Source: an uncultured Bacteroidaceae bacterium
GTDB taxonomy: Bacteria; Bacteroidota; Bacteroidia; Bacteroidales; Bacteroidaceae
Direction of reading: 5' to 3'
DNA: 46,859 nucleotides
Assembly: GCA_905233465.1 (NCBI GenBank)
Contig: CAJOEI010000023.1
Coordinates: 1-46,859 of the forward strand
Positions 25,948-33,437 of the stretch are shown here, one piece after another. How positions within the stretch are numbered: the stretch's first letter is position 1; each line of letters opens with the position of its first letter. The notes under the pieces are model-generated. The model was not told the DNA's origin, ran no database searches, and was given only the letters and a program-made list of their open reading frames with translations. A program made the position numbers and the translations under genes.

Positions 25948-26028
25948 GGAGTTATAATGTGAAGTTACTTCTCATCATCGCTCGAGCTATGCTCGCTTTG
26001 CTCGCAAAGAACTCCACATCATAACTTC
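25948..26028. repeat. Imperfect 19-bp inverted repeat with structured loop
   Basis: GGAGTTATAATGTGAAGTT (25948-25966) pairs with AACTCCACATCATAACTTC (26010-26028) with three mismatches. The 43-base loop contains GCTCG words (CGCTCGAGC, GCTCGCTTTGCTCGC). It follows the gamma subunit gene by 12 bases and may be its transcript end or a structured RNA; there is no T-run. Confidence 0.5.
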
Positions 26029-26066
26029 AAAAAATTGAGTCGTCAAATCGTAAAATAAGTTGGATT

Positions 26067-28316
26067 GTGAATTATAAATTGTCCATTCTCCATTTTACAT
26101 TTTACTTTGCGCTCTGCGCATCATACATGCAGGCACAGAACTTTGACGACTTGAATGGACAGGGCGGCACAACCTTGCCAGACGGCAGCTATGTCGATGC
26201 CAACGGTCAGGTGCGCAGCACATGGGGGCGCGATACCTCCAAGGTCGACAAGCTGGTCCCAACAGACTACCATCAGTGGCGCATAGACCCAAGGTTTGGC
26301 ACACGCCTGCCAGAAGAGTACAACGACACGCTGCCGCACCTCTTCCAGAACTACAACTGCACCGATGGCTTGCGAGGCGAATATGGCATCCTGGGCAACC
26401 TCGGTTCGCCACGCCTGGCTCGCAACTTCCTCGACCGGCCTGTGGACGATGACATACTGTTCATGAACCAGTATAACTACTTCCACACCGAACCCAGCTC
26501 CATACTCTTCACCAACACCAAGAGCCCCCTCACCAACCTCCAGTACCACAAGTGCGGTACCAAGGACAACGGTCAGGACCGCGTTCGTGCATACTTCGCC
26601 TCGAACATCAACAAGATTGCAGGCTTCGGCTTCAAGATTGACTACCTCTATGGCCGCGGCTACTACAACAACCAGTCCAACTCGCAGTTCGGCGCCAACC
26701 TCTTCGGCTACTATCTCGGCGAGCACTATGATATGCACGCCTTTGTCGGAGCCGAACACATGAAGATGGCCGAGAACGGAGGCATAGAGGACGATACCTA
26801 TATCACCGACCCGGAGAGTTTCTCGCGCAAGGTGAAGTCGCGCGACATTCCCACGCTCCTCTCATACGTCTGGAACCGCAACGACATCCAGACCTATTTC
26901 CTCAACCATCGCTACAACATCGGACGCTACCACGAGCTGGAGGTGCCCGACAGCCTCAAGCCCAAGATGCCTGAGGACTACGACCTCATGCGCCAGTTCC
27001 TGCGCGACGACAGTCTCGTCAATGTCCTCATCAACGACACCACAGGCCGCAAGCCACTCGTCCTCGACTCCCTCAAGGCCGTGTGGGAGAAGACGGTGCC
27101 CATACCTATGGAGTTCATACCCGTCACAAGCATCTTCCACACCTTCAATCTCCAGCACCTCACACACGAGAACTACTCTCAGGGCGGCATACCCACCAAC
27201 TACTTCGACCACCAGCCATACTACCGATCCTCCTTCACCGACAGCTTCTCCGACCAGACGCAAGCCATGCTCATGCGCAACACCGTCGGCCTGCAGTTGC
27301 GCGAGGGCTTCAACCGTTGGGCCAAGGCTGGCATCACGCTCTTTGCCGCACACGAGCTGAAGAAGTTCAGGATGCCGTCCGTAGAGACCGAAGACACCCT
27401 CAACGTCTACGACCGCTACACCGAGAACAATCATGTCAGCGTAGGCGGCGAGATACGCAAGCAACAGGGGCGCCTGCTGCACTACAACGCCGGTGCCGAG
27501 TTCTGGGTCCTTGGGCCCAGCGTCGGTGACCTCGATATTCACGGACAGGCAGACCTCAACTTCCGCCTCGGACGCGACACGGTGCATCTCGCTGCCAATG
27601 CCTATTTCAAGAACATCTCCCCCGCATTCTTCTTCGAGCACTATCACAGCCAGACGCATTTCTGGGACAACTCCCTCAGCCGCGAGACGCGCACACGCAT
27701 CGAGGGCCAGCTCTCCATCGACCGCACAGCCACAAGCCTGCGCTTCGGCGTGGAGAACATCTCCAACTACACGCATTTTGCTATGCTGCTCACGCCCGAC
27801 AACACCTACTACGACGCTTCCGTCACGCGCTACAGCCACAATGTTGAAGTGCGCCAGCAGAGCGGCAGCATACAGGTGATGAGCGCTACGGCTCGACAAG
27901 ACCTCAAATTTGGCTTTATGCATTGGGACAACGAAGTCACGTGGCAGCACTCCACCAACAACGATGTCCTTCCCCTGCCAGCCATATCAATATACAGCAA
28001 CCTCTACGCCCTCTTCCATGTGGCCAAGGTGCTGCGATGCGAGCTCGGATTAGATATGCGCTACTTCACCAGCTACTACGCACCCGACTACGCACCATTC
28101 CTCAACCAGTATGCTGTGCAGGATGCCACACAGGATCGCATCAAGATAGGCAACTATCCCATTATCAACGTCTACGCCAACTTTGCCATCAAACGTGTTC
28201 GAGGCTACATCACCTACACACGCCTCAACGGAGGCAAACACGCTTTCTGGGCACCACACTATCCCGTCGACCCCGCAGGACTACACTTCGGCATCTCCTG
28301 GAACTTCTACGACTGA
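26067..28316 (+). CDS. Large putative outer-membrane porin (Bacteroidota putative porin family)
   Basis: The 749-residue protein is predicted to be exported: NYKLSILHFTFYFALCASYMQAQ precedes NFDDLNGQGG. The only start that keeps this signal peptide is GTG at 26067; the next ATG (MQAQ) would lose it. The body matches the Bacteroidota putative-porin family in character: WRIDPRFGTRLPEEYNDTLPHLFQNYN, SRLARNFLDRPVDDD-type strands, many aromatic strand ends, and a C-terminus VDPAGLHFGISWNFYD typical of barrels. It is probably a channel of unknown substrate. The first codons are made of intergenic-type words (TGAATTATAAATTGTCCATT). Confidence 0.8.
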   Translation: MNYKLSILHFTFYFALCASYMQAQNFDDLNGQGGTTLPDGSYVDANGQVRSTWGRDTSKVDKLVPTDYHQWRIDPRFGTRLPEEYNDTLPHLFQNYNCTDGLRGEYGILGNLGSPRLARNFLDRPVDDDILFMNQYNYFHTEPSSILFTNTKSPLTNLQYHKCGTKDNGQDRVRAYFASNINKIAGFGFKIDYLYGRGYYNNQSNSQFGANLFGYYLGEHYDMHAFVGAEHMKMAENGGIEDDTYITDPESFSRKVKSRDIPTLLSYVWNRNDIQTYFLNHRYNIGRYHELEVPDSLKPKMPEDYDLMRQFLRDDSLVNVLINDTTGRKPLVLDSLKAVWEKTVPIPMEFIPVTSIFHTFNLQHLTHENYSQGGIPTNYFDHQPYYRSSFTDSFSDQTQAMLMRNTVGLQLREGFNRWAKAGITLFAAHELKKFRMPSVETEDTLNVYDRYTENNHVSVGGEIRKQQGRLLHYNAGAEFWVLGPSVGDLDIHGQADLNFRLGRDTVHLAANAYFKNISPAFFFEHYHSQTHFWDNSLSRETRTRIEGQLSIDRTATSLRFGVENISNYTHFAMLLTPDNTYYDASVTRYSHNVEVRQQSGSIQVMSATARQDLKFGFMHWDNEVTWQHSTNNDVLPLPAISIYSNLYALFHVAKVLRCELGLDMRYFTSYYAPDYAPFLNQYAVQDATQDRIKIGNYPIINVYANFAIKRVRGYITYTRLNGGKHAFWAPHYPVDPAGLHFGISWNFYD

Positions 28317-28383
28317 GCATATCCGTTTTTCTCCACACCGTTGTTATGCTCTTCCCCCCATTCCCTTTTTATATACTTTAAAT

Positions 28384-28400
28384 CACGACCGCAGGTCGTG
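28384..28400. terminator. Hairpin in the convergent gap 28317-28547
   Basis: CACGACC-GCA-GGTCGTG is a perfect 7-bp stem with a 3-base loop, 67 bases after the porin stop codon, between convergent genes. The rest of this 231-base gap holds low-complexity CAATTGTCCATT words and the start of the G-rich repeat at 28500. It lacks a T-run, so its terminator role is tentative. Confidence 0.45.
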
Positions 28401-28499
28401 TCTTCAACTATCAACTTTCAATTCTCAATTGTCCATTCTTTCTGATGAAAGCGTCCCGTCGGGCCGAGCGGTCAATTGTGAATTGTCCATTCTCAATTT

Positions 28500-28586
28500 C
28501 CCCCTCGCTCCCTTCTCTCCTCCCTTGGGGAGGGGCGGGAGTGGGCCTTACTTGCTCCAGTCATCATCCCAGACGTTGTAGGATGA
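28500..28586. repeat. 87-bp repeat spanning peptide gene end and G-quadruplex motif, copy 1
   Basis: This stretch is matched by 33157-33243 with three mismatches in 87 bases. It covers the last 12 codons of the small peptide gene (SSYNVWDDDWSK), the stop, and a downstream element CTCCC-TTG-GGGAG followed by a G-run motif (four G-runs, 28527-28545) that could fold as a G-quadruplex on the plus strand. For the minus-strand peptide gene it lies just past the stop, where a terminator is expected. Confidence 0.85.
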
Positions 28587-28736
28587 AAACAGGTCGCCGT
28601 CATCACCCTTGACTTCAAATTCGCCGGGCGCAGCGCCACCATCGCTGTTAACAGTAACTGCAGGACTTGCTGCGATGAACATCTGCTGCTGCACAGTCAC
28701 AATCAGTGTCGCAGGTGTTGTATATATCTTTTTCAT
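28548..28736 (-). CDS. Small peptide with conserved SSYNVWDDDWSK C-terminus, copy 1
   Basis: The 62-residue product begins MKKIYTTPATLIVTVQQQMF and ends VKGDDGDLFSSYNVWDDDWSK. A second gene of the same kind lies at 33205-33387; the two share MxKKxYxxP, a hydrophobic ..QxMIA.S segment and an identical 12-residue tail, while the middle differs. Each lies directly downstream of a large exported protein with a sorting tail, on the same strand (here 93 bases after 28830). The N-terminal pattern (MKKxYxxPxxxxVxxxxxxxxxAxS) resembles many short Bacteroidales proteins of unknown function. It might be a leader peptide, a secreted signal or a chaperone for its neighbour; none is established. Confidence 0.75.
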   Translation of the reverse strand: MKKIYTTPATLIVTVQQQMFIAASPAVTVNSDGGAAPGEFEVKGDDGDLFSSYNVWDDDWSK

Positions 28737-28798
28737 TATATAGCGGCCATTTTTATTTTAAATACTATCCTTGTCAGCCCTCCCAGCTTCCCTCCCTT

Positions 28799-28818
28799 GG
28801 GGAGGGGGTGGGGGTGGG
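28799..28818 (+). repeat. G-quadruplex-type dispersed repeat
   Basis: Four G-runs (GGGG, GGGGG, GGGGG, GGG) separated by single bases form a strong G4 motif on the plus strand, preceded by CCTCCCTT. It lies between the nuclease gene end (28830) and the small peptide gene. Related elements are at 28527, 33184, 40454 (opposite orientation) and 46839 (opposite orientation). Confidence 0.8.
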
Positions 28819-28829
28819 CCTATGGGCTT

Positions 28830-31601
28830 TTATTTCACTAATACTTTCTTACCATTCACAATATAAATACCCTTGCGTAATTGTGAATTATCTAACCTTT
28901 GACCAGCAAGATTGAATATCTTAGCATTGTCCATTGTCCATTGTCCATTGTTCATTGAACTATCCTCACTGTGAATTGCCTCAATGCCCGTTGTTGTATC
29001 CTCGAAGACAAAGATAAGCGCTTTCGCTTCCGAGACATCTGGAATATCCTCGGCATCGAGATAGGCCTTGCCTGCGCTGATCTTGCCAGCAGAGCTGCTC
29101 GGCACGAACTGGTTGTTCTTGAGGCCATAGACCTCACCGGCTCCCACATACGTGGGAGCGAGTGTTCCTTTCAGCAGGTTGCCGCTGAGCTCGTTAGAGC
29201 TGGCAACGGAGGTCAATGTTACGGTAGCTCCAGGCGTACCCATCAGGAACAAACCCGTTCCGCCCTTCACAGAACCTGTAATCTGAGAGAATGTAATGGC
29301 CGAACCGTTGATGCCCGTTATATACCAAGCGCTGTAGCCAGCAGTTGCATAGTCACTAAAGTCAAGCGGATACTCCGAGCAATAGGTAGCGTAGCCGTAA
29401 CTATTGAGGGTGACAGGTATGGTGGCGGTTCCTTCTCCAGTGATAGTTACTCCATCAAGATATGCCTGACCTATTTCTAGGTCATTTTTATTTTTTTGAT
29501 AGCAATAGAACTCAAATTTCAGATAGAGTGTACTGGACTGAGCAGCCTGTGGTAGATTATAAGTAGCCTGTACCAAATTACTATTACTTGAAACAGCTCC
29601 AGAAGGCGTGTTGCTGTCAGTTCGGCTAACTTCTGTATAATCAACATCATTGGTAGAATAGAATAATTTCATATATGAACCAGCATTCCAACTGCCTGAT
29701 GACATTCCAAAATAATTACTAACAGTCAAGCTTGAATAAGAAGCGACATTAAGAGGGCCAACAACAAACATGCCTTCTTGTCCCTGACTTGCCACAAGGG
29801 CTGATCCGGTTTGTCCCATTGTGTTCTTTGACTGTTTAGCATTCGTTACTGTGTAAGAAGCACCTGAATATACAGCACTCACACCACTCTTCACACTATA
29901 ACTATCTGACCAAGCACGTGCACTTCCGCTATTATCGCCAAAGCTCTCGCCAAAGAGCAAGATGTTCGTTCCGCCTCCCGTCGAAGGCGCAGCCGTCGAC
30001 TGCCCCTCGGGTGCATTGACCGTTATCTCGGCCATTGTGCTACCTGCGTTGTAGTTCTCGCTGGCGGCAGCGTTGATGGTGATAATTGCAGTGCCCACAG
30101 CAACGGGAGTGATGGTAAGGCCACTGACAGTAACCACAGCCTCGTTCGAACTTGTAAGCGTCACCGTTCCGTCCGTTACAACATTCGGTGTGCCTGTCGT
30201 GCCTTGAGTCAAGGTCAACGTAGAAACGAAGTCAACGCTAAGATCTGCGAGCCCGCTGAATGACGGGTCAGTCTTGGCAGGGGGAGTTGGATCGGGAATG
30301 GTAAAGACCACCTCAATTTTTGAGGTCTTACCAACGGCTCCGCCTACGTTGATTTTGAAGTATCCTCCGCCAACAGTTGTCGAAGACGATGGCTGTGCAG
30401 ACGTTCCATAGTAGGTCGTAAACGTGCCCTCTGTCGAGGTAATGGTCACACTGGATATTGTTCCCAAGTCTGTGCTGTTATAGATGTAACCTGTATTCTT
30501 CTGCCATTGCATCGTACTTGATTGGTTCATCACCTGATTAGATGTCCACTTGACCTCATAGGTCTTCGTGTTATCAGTGGTGCAGACGGCATTAGATGTC
30601 TTCTCATTGTTATTGGCAGCATAACTTGTCGAATTAAAGTCATCAACGGTAATTGTCAACTTATATGTCCCGCCTTCTCCTGAAGGTGTTTCTCCTCCGC
30701 CGCTACCGCTGCCGGAATTGTACTCTGTGCTATACTCGGTGGGCGTTACATAATTATCATAGCTGAAGGTATCATCCTTCTTGCTGCCCCAGATATACTG
30801 CTCCAGGCCAGGATAATCGATGAAGGGGTTGCGGTTGTTCTGGATTCCATAGACAGCATTGTTGCGGTCTATCTCCTTTTGGCTCACGGGGTCATTCTTC
30901 GCCCACTTCAACAGCATATTCAGTTGCCAGAGTTGCAATGCAGGATATGTCGAGCCGTCGATAGTGACTACTACGTCTGTACTGGAATAGTTAGTGTACC
31001 AATCATGCAGTTTCTCCTCATAACACGTCACCATATAGAAATATGTACGCGCGAAATCACCCTTATACTCATCAGCCGGCTCAAAAACTGTGCCTGAGTA
31101 GCCACTGAGGGAGCAAGGCCCGAGTTTGCTGAAATCATTAGCTGACTTGTACCCATTTTTACCTACGCCTGTTGTCTCGCCGAATGGATAGTTGCTGCGC
31201 TTTCCATTCACATAGCCGTCGGTTGGATAGATGTGGTGTAAGTCGGTGTACATGGGTGTATTGCTGCCGAACCAGCTCTGTGGGAATGAGTGCTCGCGGT
31301 TGTAACTATCACCTTCTGCAGAGTAGCTGGAACCGCTGGTGACAGGTGTGTAGTTGGTGATATTGGAATACATATCCCAAATCTTGCCGTCGCTACGCAC
31401 GTCGGTGGTCTGGAATGCCGTCCACAAATAGTTATACGTCTTCTCCGTGCGGTTATAGATAATTCCGCGTAAGGCTGTTTTTAGGGCTGAGCCCTTCTTG
31501 CCGTTGGCATTCTGATAGTACGTCCCCGAGCCGTTAGGAGCGGCAGCTTGTACAATGATGGTTGCCGTAGCAACCAATAGCATGAGATATAGTCTTTTCA
31601 T
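28830..31601 (-). CDS. Secreted endonuclease I family protein with Ig-like domains and sorting tail
   Basis: The 923-residue protein has a signal peptide (to ~20). Residues ~25-275 form an endonuclease I (PF04231-type) domain, with the His motif YNREHSFPQSWFG and TDLHHIYPTDGYVNGKRSN, and the late NNRNPFIDYPGLEQYIWG. A Gly/Ser linker follows, then a beta domain (~316-430), a Big2-like Ig domain (~440-530), a jelly-roll-like domain (~545-695) and the Prevotella-type GYATYCSEYPLDF domain. The end (IFNLAGQRLDNSQLRKGIYIVNGKKVLVK) is a secretion-type sorting tail. It is likely a surface or secreted nuclease that degrades extracellular DNA or RNA. A small peptide gene follows it. A heptamer tract interrupts the linker before the tail. 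Confidence 0.88.
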   Translation of the reverse strand: MKRLYLMLLVATATIIVQAAAPNGSGTYYQNANGKKGSALKTALRGIIYNRTEKTYNYLWTAFQTTDVRSDGKIWDMYSNITNYTPVTSGSSYSAEGDSYNREHSFPQSWFGSNTPMYTDLHHIYPTDGYVNGKRSNYPFGETTGVGKNGYKSANDFSKLGPCSLSGYSGTVFEPADEYKGDFARTYFYMVTCYEEKLHDWYTNYSSTDVVVTIDGSTYPALQLWQLNMLLKWAKNDPVSQKEIDRNNAVYGIQNNRNPFIDYPGLEQYIWGSKKDDTFSYDNYVTPTEYSTEYNSGSGSGGGETPSGEGGTYKLTITVDDFNSTSYAANNNEKTSNAVCTTDNTKTYEVKWTSNQVMNQSSTMQWQKNTGYIYNSTDLGTISSVTITSTEGTFTTYYGTSAQPSSSTTVGGGYFKINVGGAVGKTSKIEVVFTIPDPTPPAKTDPSFSGLADLSVDFVSTLTLTQGTTGTPNVVTDGTVTLTSSNEAVVTVSGLTITPVAVGTAIITINAAASENYNAGSTMAEITVNAPEGQSTAAPSTGGGTNILLFGESFGDNSGSARAWSDSYSVKSGVSAVYSGASYTVTNAKQSKNTMGQTGSALVASQGQEGMFVVGPLNVASYSSLTVSNYFGMSSGSWNAGSYMKLFYSTNDVDYTEVSRTDSNTPSGAVSSNSNLVQATYNLPQAAQSSTLYLKFEFYCYQKNKNDLEIGQAYLDGVTITGEGTATIPVTLNSYGYATYCSEYPLDFSDYATAGYSAWYITGINGSAITFSQITGSVKGGTGLFLMGTPGATVTLTSVASSNELSGNLLKGTLAPTYVGAGEVYGLKNNQFVPSSSAGKISAGKAYLDAEDIPDVSEAKALIFVFEDTTTGIEAIHSEDSSMNNGQWTMDNAKIFNLAGQRLDNSQLRKGIYIVNGKKVLVK
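28925..28959. repeat. CATTGTC heptamer tandem tract inside the nuclease gene
   Basis: Five CATTG units are spaced exactly 7 bases apart (three perfect CATTGTC, then CATTGTT and CATTGAA). On the coding strand they encode NNGQWTMDN, which the otherwise similar tail of the protein at 33438 lacks. A change of one unit would shift the frame just before the sorting tail. Confidence 0.8.
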
Positions 31602-31635
31602 AAGGATGAAGATGTAAGATTCATGAAATCGAGCG

Positions 31636-31643
31636 CAAAGGTA
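31636..31643 (-). promoter_or_regulatory. -7 promoter box for the nuclease gene
   Basis: On the minus strand this reads TACCTTTG (TAnnTTTG) and lies 35 bases before the nuclease ATG at 31601. The 24 bases from 31636 are shared, with one mismatch, with the promoter at 32351 (CAAAGGTAAC.ACAATACGTTGAA on the plus strand). Confidence 0.7.
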
Positions 31644-31691
31644 ACTACAATACGTTGAACCGTCGCGCCATTTTATGTTTTTGAATAACGG

Positions 31692-32189
31692 TTACGGTTT
31701 ACCTTCTGTAAGTGCCTGTGCAGTATTTTCGAAGTCCTCGATAATATCTTCGAGTAAGGGATTACGATTTTCAACGATGATTGCCGCATAAAAACCTTTG
31801 CCCTCAACAATTGCATTTGCCGCCCTAATGATGAAACGGTCGGGATCAGCGTGCTTCCTAAACCATGAAAGGAACAGACGATTACGGTTAGCTTCGCGCC
31901 CATCGCTATCATCACACATATATAAAAGGACGTTTAGATTCTCGGTGAAGAATTCGTCAATGATGGTTAGGATAGTTTGTTCCACCCTTGGGTCATGCGC
32001 AGAACGTTCTCTTTCCATCTTCTCTATGATGAACTGAAAAGTGCCGCAGCCTCCAATAGGGTTCTCCTCTTCAAAAGAAATTGTATAATGTATTCCACTC
32101 TCAGTCTCGAAGATATATCCTCCTCGGGGCGAGAGCATTACATAGTAATGAGCAAGGTCATTAATCGCGTCGAGCGAGAGCTGTATCAT
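31692..32189 (-). CDS. DUF6169-like protein
   Basis: The 165-residue product (start MIQLSLDAINDL) contains YIFETESGIHYTISFEEE and a central EQTILTIIDEFFTENLNVLLYMCDDSDGREANRNRLFLSWF, the typical pattern of DUF6169 proteins from Bacteroidota. Their function is unknown; they often lie next to a very short gene, like a toxin-antitoxin or antiphage pair. The ATG at 32189 was chosen because it overlaps the stop of the 45-residue upstream gene (ATGA), which suggests translational coupling; a longer frame from 32228 would overlap that gene by 43 bases. Confidence 0.75.
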   Translation of the reverse strand: MIQLSLDAINDLAHYYVMLSPRGGYIFETESGIHYTISFEEENPIGGCGTFQFIIEKMERERSAHDPRVEQTILTIIDEFFTENLNVLLYMCDDSDGREANRNRLFLSWFRKHADPDRFIIRAANAIVEGKGFYAAIIVENRNPLLEDIIEDFENTAQALTEGKP

Positions 32190-32323
32190 AACGAGACGAT
32201 GGTTCCAGTTAAACCACGGCGAGCCCATTCTTCAGCTATCCGCTGCTCGGCGGCGCGCTTCACTTCTAAAGAGTGGCGAAAGCGAGCTAAAGCCTCTTCA
32301 AATGTAACTTTTTTGACTGCCAT
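32186..32323 (-). CDS. 45-residue partner gene of the DUF6169-like protein
   Basis: The product reads MAVKKVTFEEALARFRHSLE, then VKRAAEQRIAEEWARRGL and a short tail: a basic, helical small protein. It overlaps the DUF6169 start by 4 bases and follows a promoter with -7 box TACCTTTG and a TTTG at N20 (32351-32382). The packing and promoter argue for a real gene. A helical, charged partner upstream of a larger gene is the layout of an antitoxin, but this is inference. Confidence 0.65.
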   Translation of the reverse strand: MAVKKVTFEEALARFRHSLEVKRAAEQRIAEEWARRGLTGTIVSL

Positions 32324-32350
32324 ATTCTATATATGTTTTGTTTTTCGCTG

Positions 32351-32382
32351 CAAAGGTAACGACAATACGTTGAATGGCCAAA
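32351..32382 (-). promoter_or_regulatory. Promoter of the DUF6169 pair (-33 TTTG, N20, TACCTTTG)
   Basis: On the minus strand, TTTG (32379-32382), 20 bases of spacer and TACCTTTG (32351-32358) match the Bacteroidota promoter consensus. The start codon of the 45-residue gene is 28 bases downstream. The 24-base core is shared with the nuclease promoter at 31636. Confidence 0.7.
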
Positions 32383-32438
32383 TTTTCATTCTTTTTTCTC
32401 CAGCTCATTTGTAAAAGAGCGGCGAGAAAACCTTGCAA

Positions 32439-32629
32439 ATGAAGTAGTTATCTTTTTTAACATTTTAGCGGTAAAAGGCCCGGGGGTTAGCGGTTGATGA
32501 TCCAGGAGGTTTACACTAAAACATCCGGGCCTTTCACTGAAAACTTCCAGGATCATTTCCCGCCAACCTCCGGATGTTTTCATGCCAACTTGTGGATGTT
32601 TAAGTGCTAACCTCCAGATGTTGCAGAAG
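32439..32629. repeat. Dispersed 191-bp intergenic repeat, copy 2
   Basis: This is the same length as the copy at 17082-17272 with about 91% identity by eye, keeping the AAAGGCCCGG / CCGGGCCTTT dyad. On the minus strand it reads MKTSGGWREMILE... SVNLLDHQPLTPGPFTAK. A degenerate G-rich element (CTCCCC-ATTGA-GGGGGAG, 32677-32694) follows about 50 bases downstream. Confidence 0.8.
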
Positions 32630-32712
32630 CTAACATCTAAAAACACGAAACAAACTAATTGTCCATTATTCCCTCTCCTCCCCATTGAGGGGGAGGCTGG
32701 GATGGTGCTCTT

Positions 32713-33078
32713 GCCTACATAGGAACCTACATGGTCTTATCCTCCACATGCACAATGCGTTAGACATCTCTTGTGTAGGCATGTAGGTTGATTTTGGCAA
32801 AAACGCTTGTGGTGCGCGTGTACGCGTGCGCGAAGGCACTGTTGTTAGTGTTCATCGGCGTTTACGTACCTCCGGTCGATGCAGCAGGGTTGTCCGCATG
32901 ACCCAGCTGGGTTGACCGGTCGATGCAGCTGGGTTGTGCGGACGATGCATGGCCGTACTTACTTTATGTGCACTATTGCGACTGCAAAGGTACAACATAA
33001 TTACAACTGCTACAACGGGGATTTTATCGAATGCTTACATACCAGCAGCAGCTGCAACACAATCGTTGCAGCTGCTGC
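32713..33078. repeat. Dyad-rich non-coding region
   Basis: This stretch of more than 300 bases has no convincing gene. It holds an inverted pair AACCTACATG / CATGTAGGTT (32724 and 32784), a near-palindrome of alternating CG and GT around 32815-32835, a direct repeat of GGTCGATGCAGC.GGGTTGT (32876 and 32918) around the perfect palindrome ACCCAGCTGGGT, a minus-strand TACCTTTG promoter box (32985-32992), and a perfect 14-bp hairpin GCAGCAGCTGCAAC (33045-33058) with GTTGCAGCTGCTGC (33065-33078). Its structure suggests regulatory or RNA function. Confidence 0.6.
32985..32992 (-). promoter_or_regulatory. Orphan minus-strand -7 promoter box
   Basis: TACCTTTG on the minus strand points towards the 191-bp repeat copy 2, with no protein gene between. 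If active it would transcribe the dyads at 32713-32793 and the repeat as a non-coding RNA. Confidence 0.4.
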
Positions 33079-33156
33079 ATAATATATAAGTGTAATCTTG
33101 CTATAGTTCAAGAATCATGAACCTGAATTGTCAATTGTCCATTGTCCTCTCGCTTC

Positions 33157-33243
33157 CCCCCTCGCTCCCTTCTCCCCTCCCTTGGGGAGGGGCGGGAGTG
33201 GGCCTTACTTGCTCCAGTCGTCATCCCATACGTTGTAGGATGA
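33157..33243. repeat. 87-bp repeat spanning peptide gene end and G-quadruplex motif, copy 2
   Basis: Partner of 28500-28586 (84 of 87 bases identical). The G4-type motif is at 33184-33202. The identity reaches into the coding end of the small peptide gene, so either the peptide tail is under strong constraint or the module was copied recently. Confidence 0.85.
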
Positions 33244-33387
33244 CTGGCTGCTGTTATCACCTTTAACGAGAATATTGTTTTGATCAGTAATCGTATTAGT
33301 TCCTCTATCCATGCTCAATGCAATCATGGATTGTGCTGCGATATGAGCGGTGATTAGCTGGGGAACGATATATGTCTTTTTCACCAT
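33205..33387 (-). CDS. Small peptide with conserved SSYNVWDDDWSK C-terminus, copy 2
   Basis: The 60-residue product begins MVKKTYIVPQLITAHIAAQSMI and ends VKGDNSSQSSYNVWDDDWSK. It lies 50 bases downstream of the 1208-residue exported protein on the same strand, exactly the arrangement of copy 1 with the nuclease. The middle part (ALSMDRGTNTITDQNNIL) differs from copy 1. The acidic, Trp-containing tail is the shared signature. No function is known to me. Confidence 0.75.
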   Translation of the reverse strand: MVKKTYIVPQLITAHIAAQSMIALSMDRGTNTITDQNNILVKGDNSSQSSYNVWDDDWSK

Positions 33388-33437
33388 GATTATTTACTAT
33401 TTAATGATTTTATTCTTTTGTTATCCACTTGGGGGCT

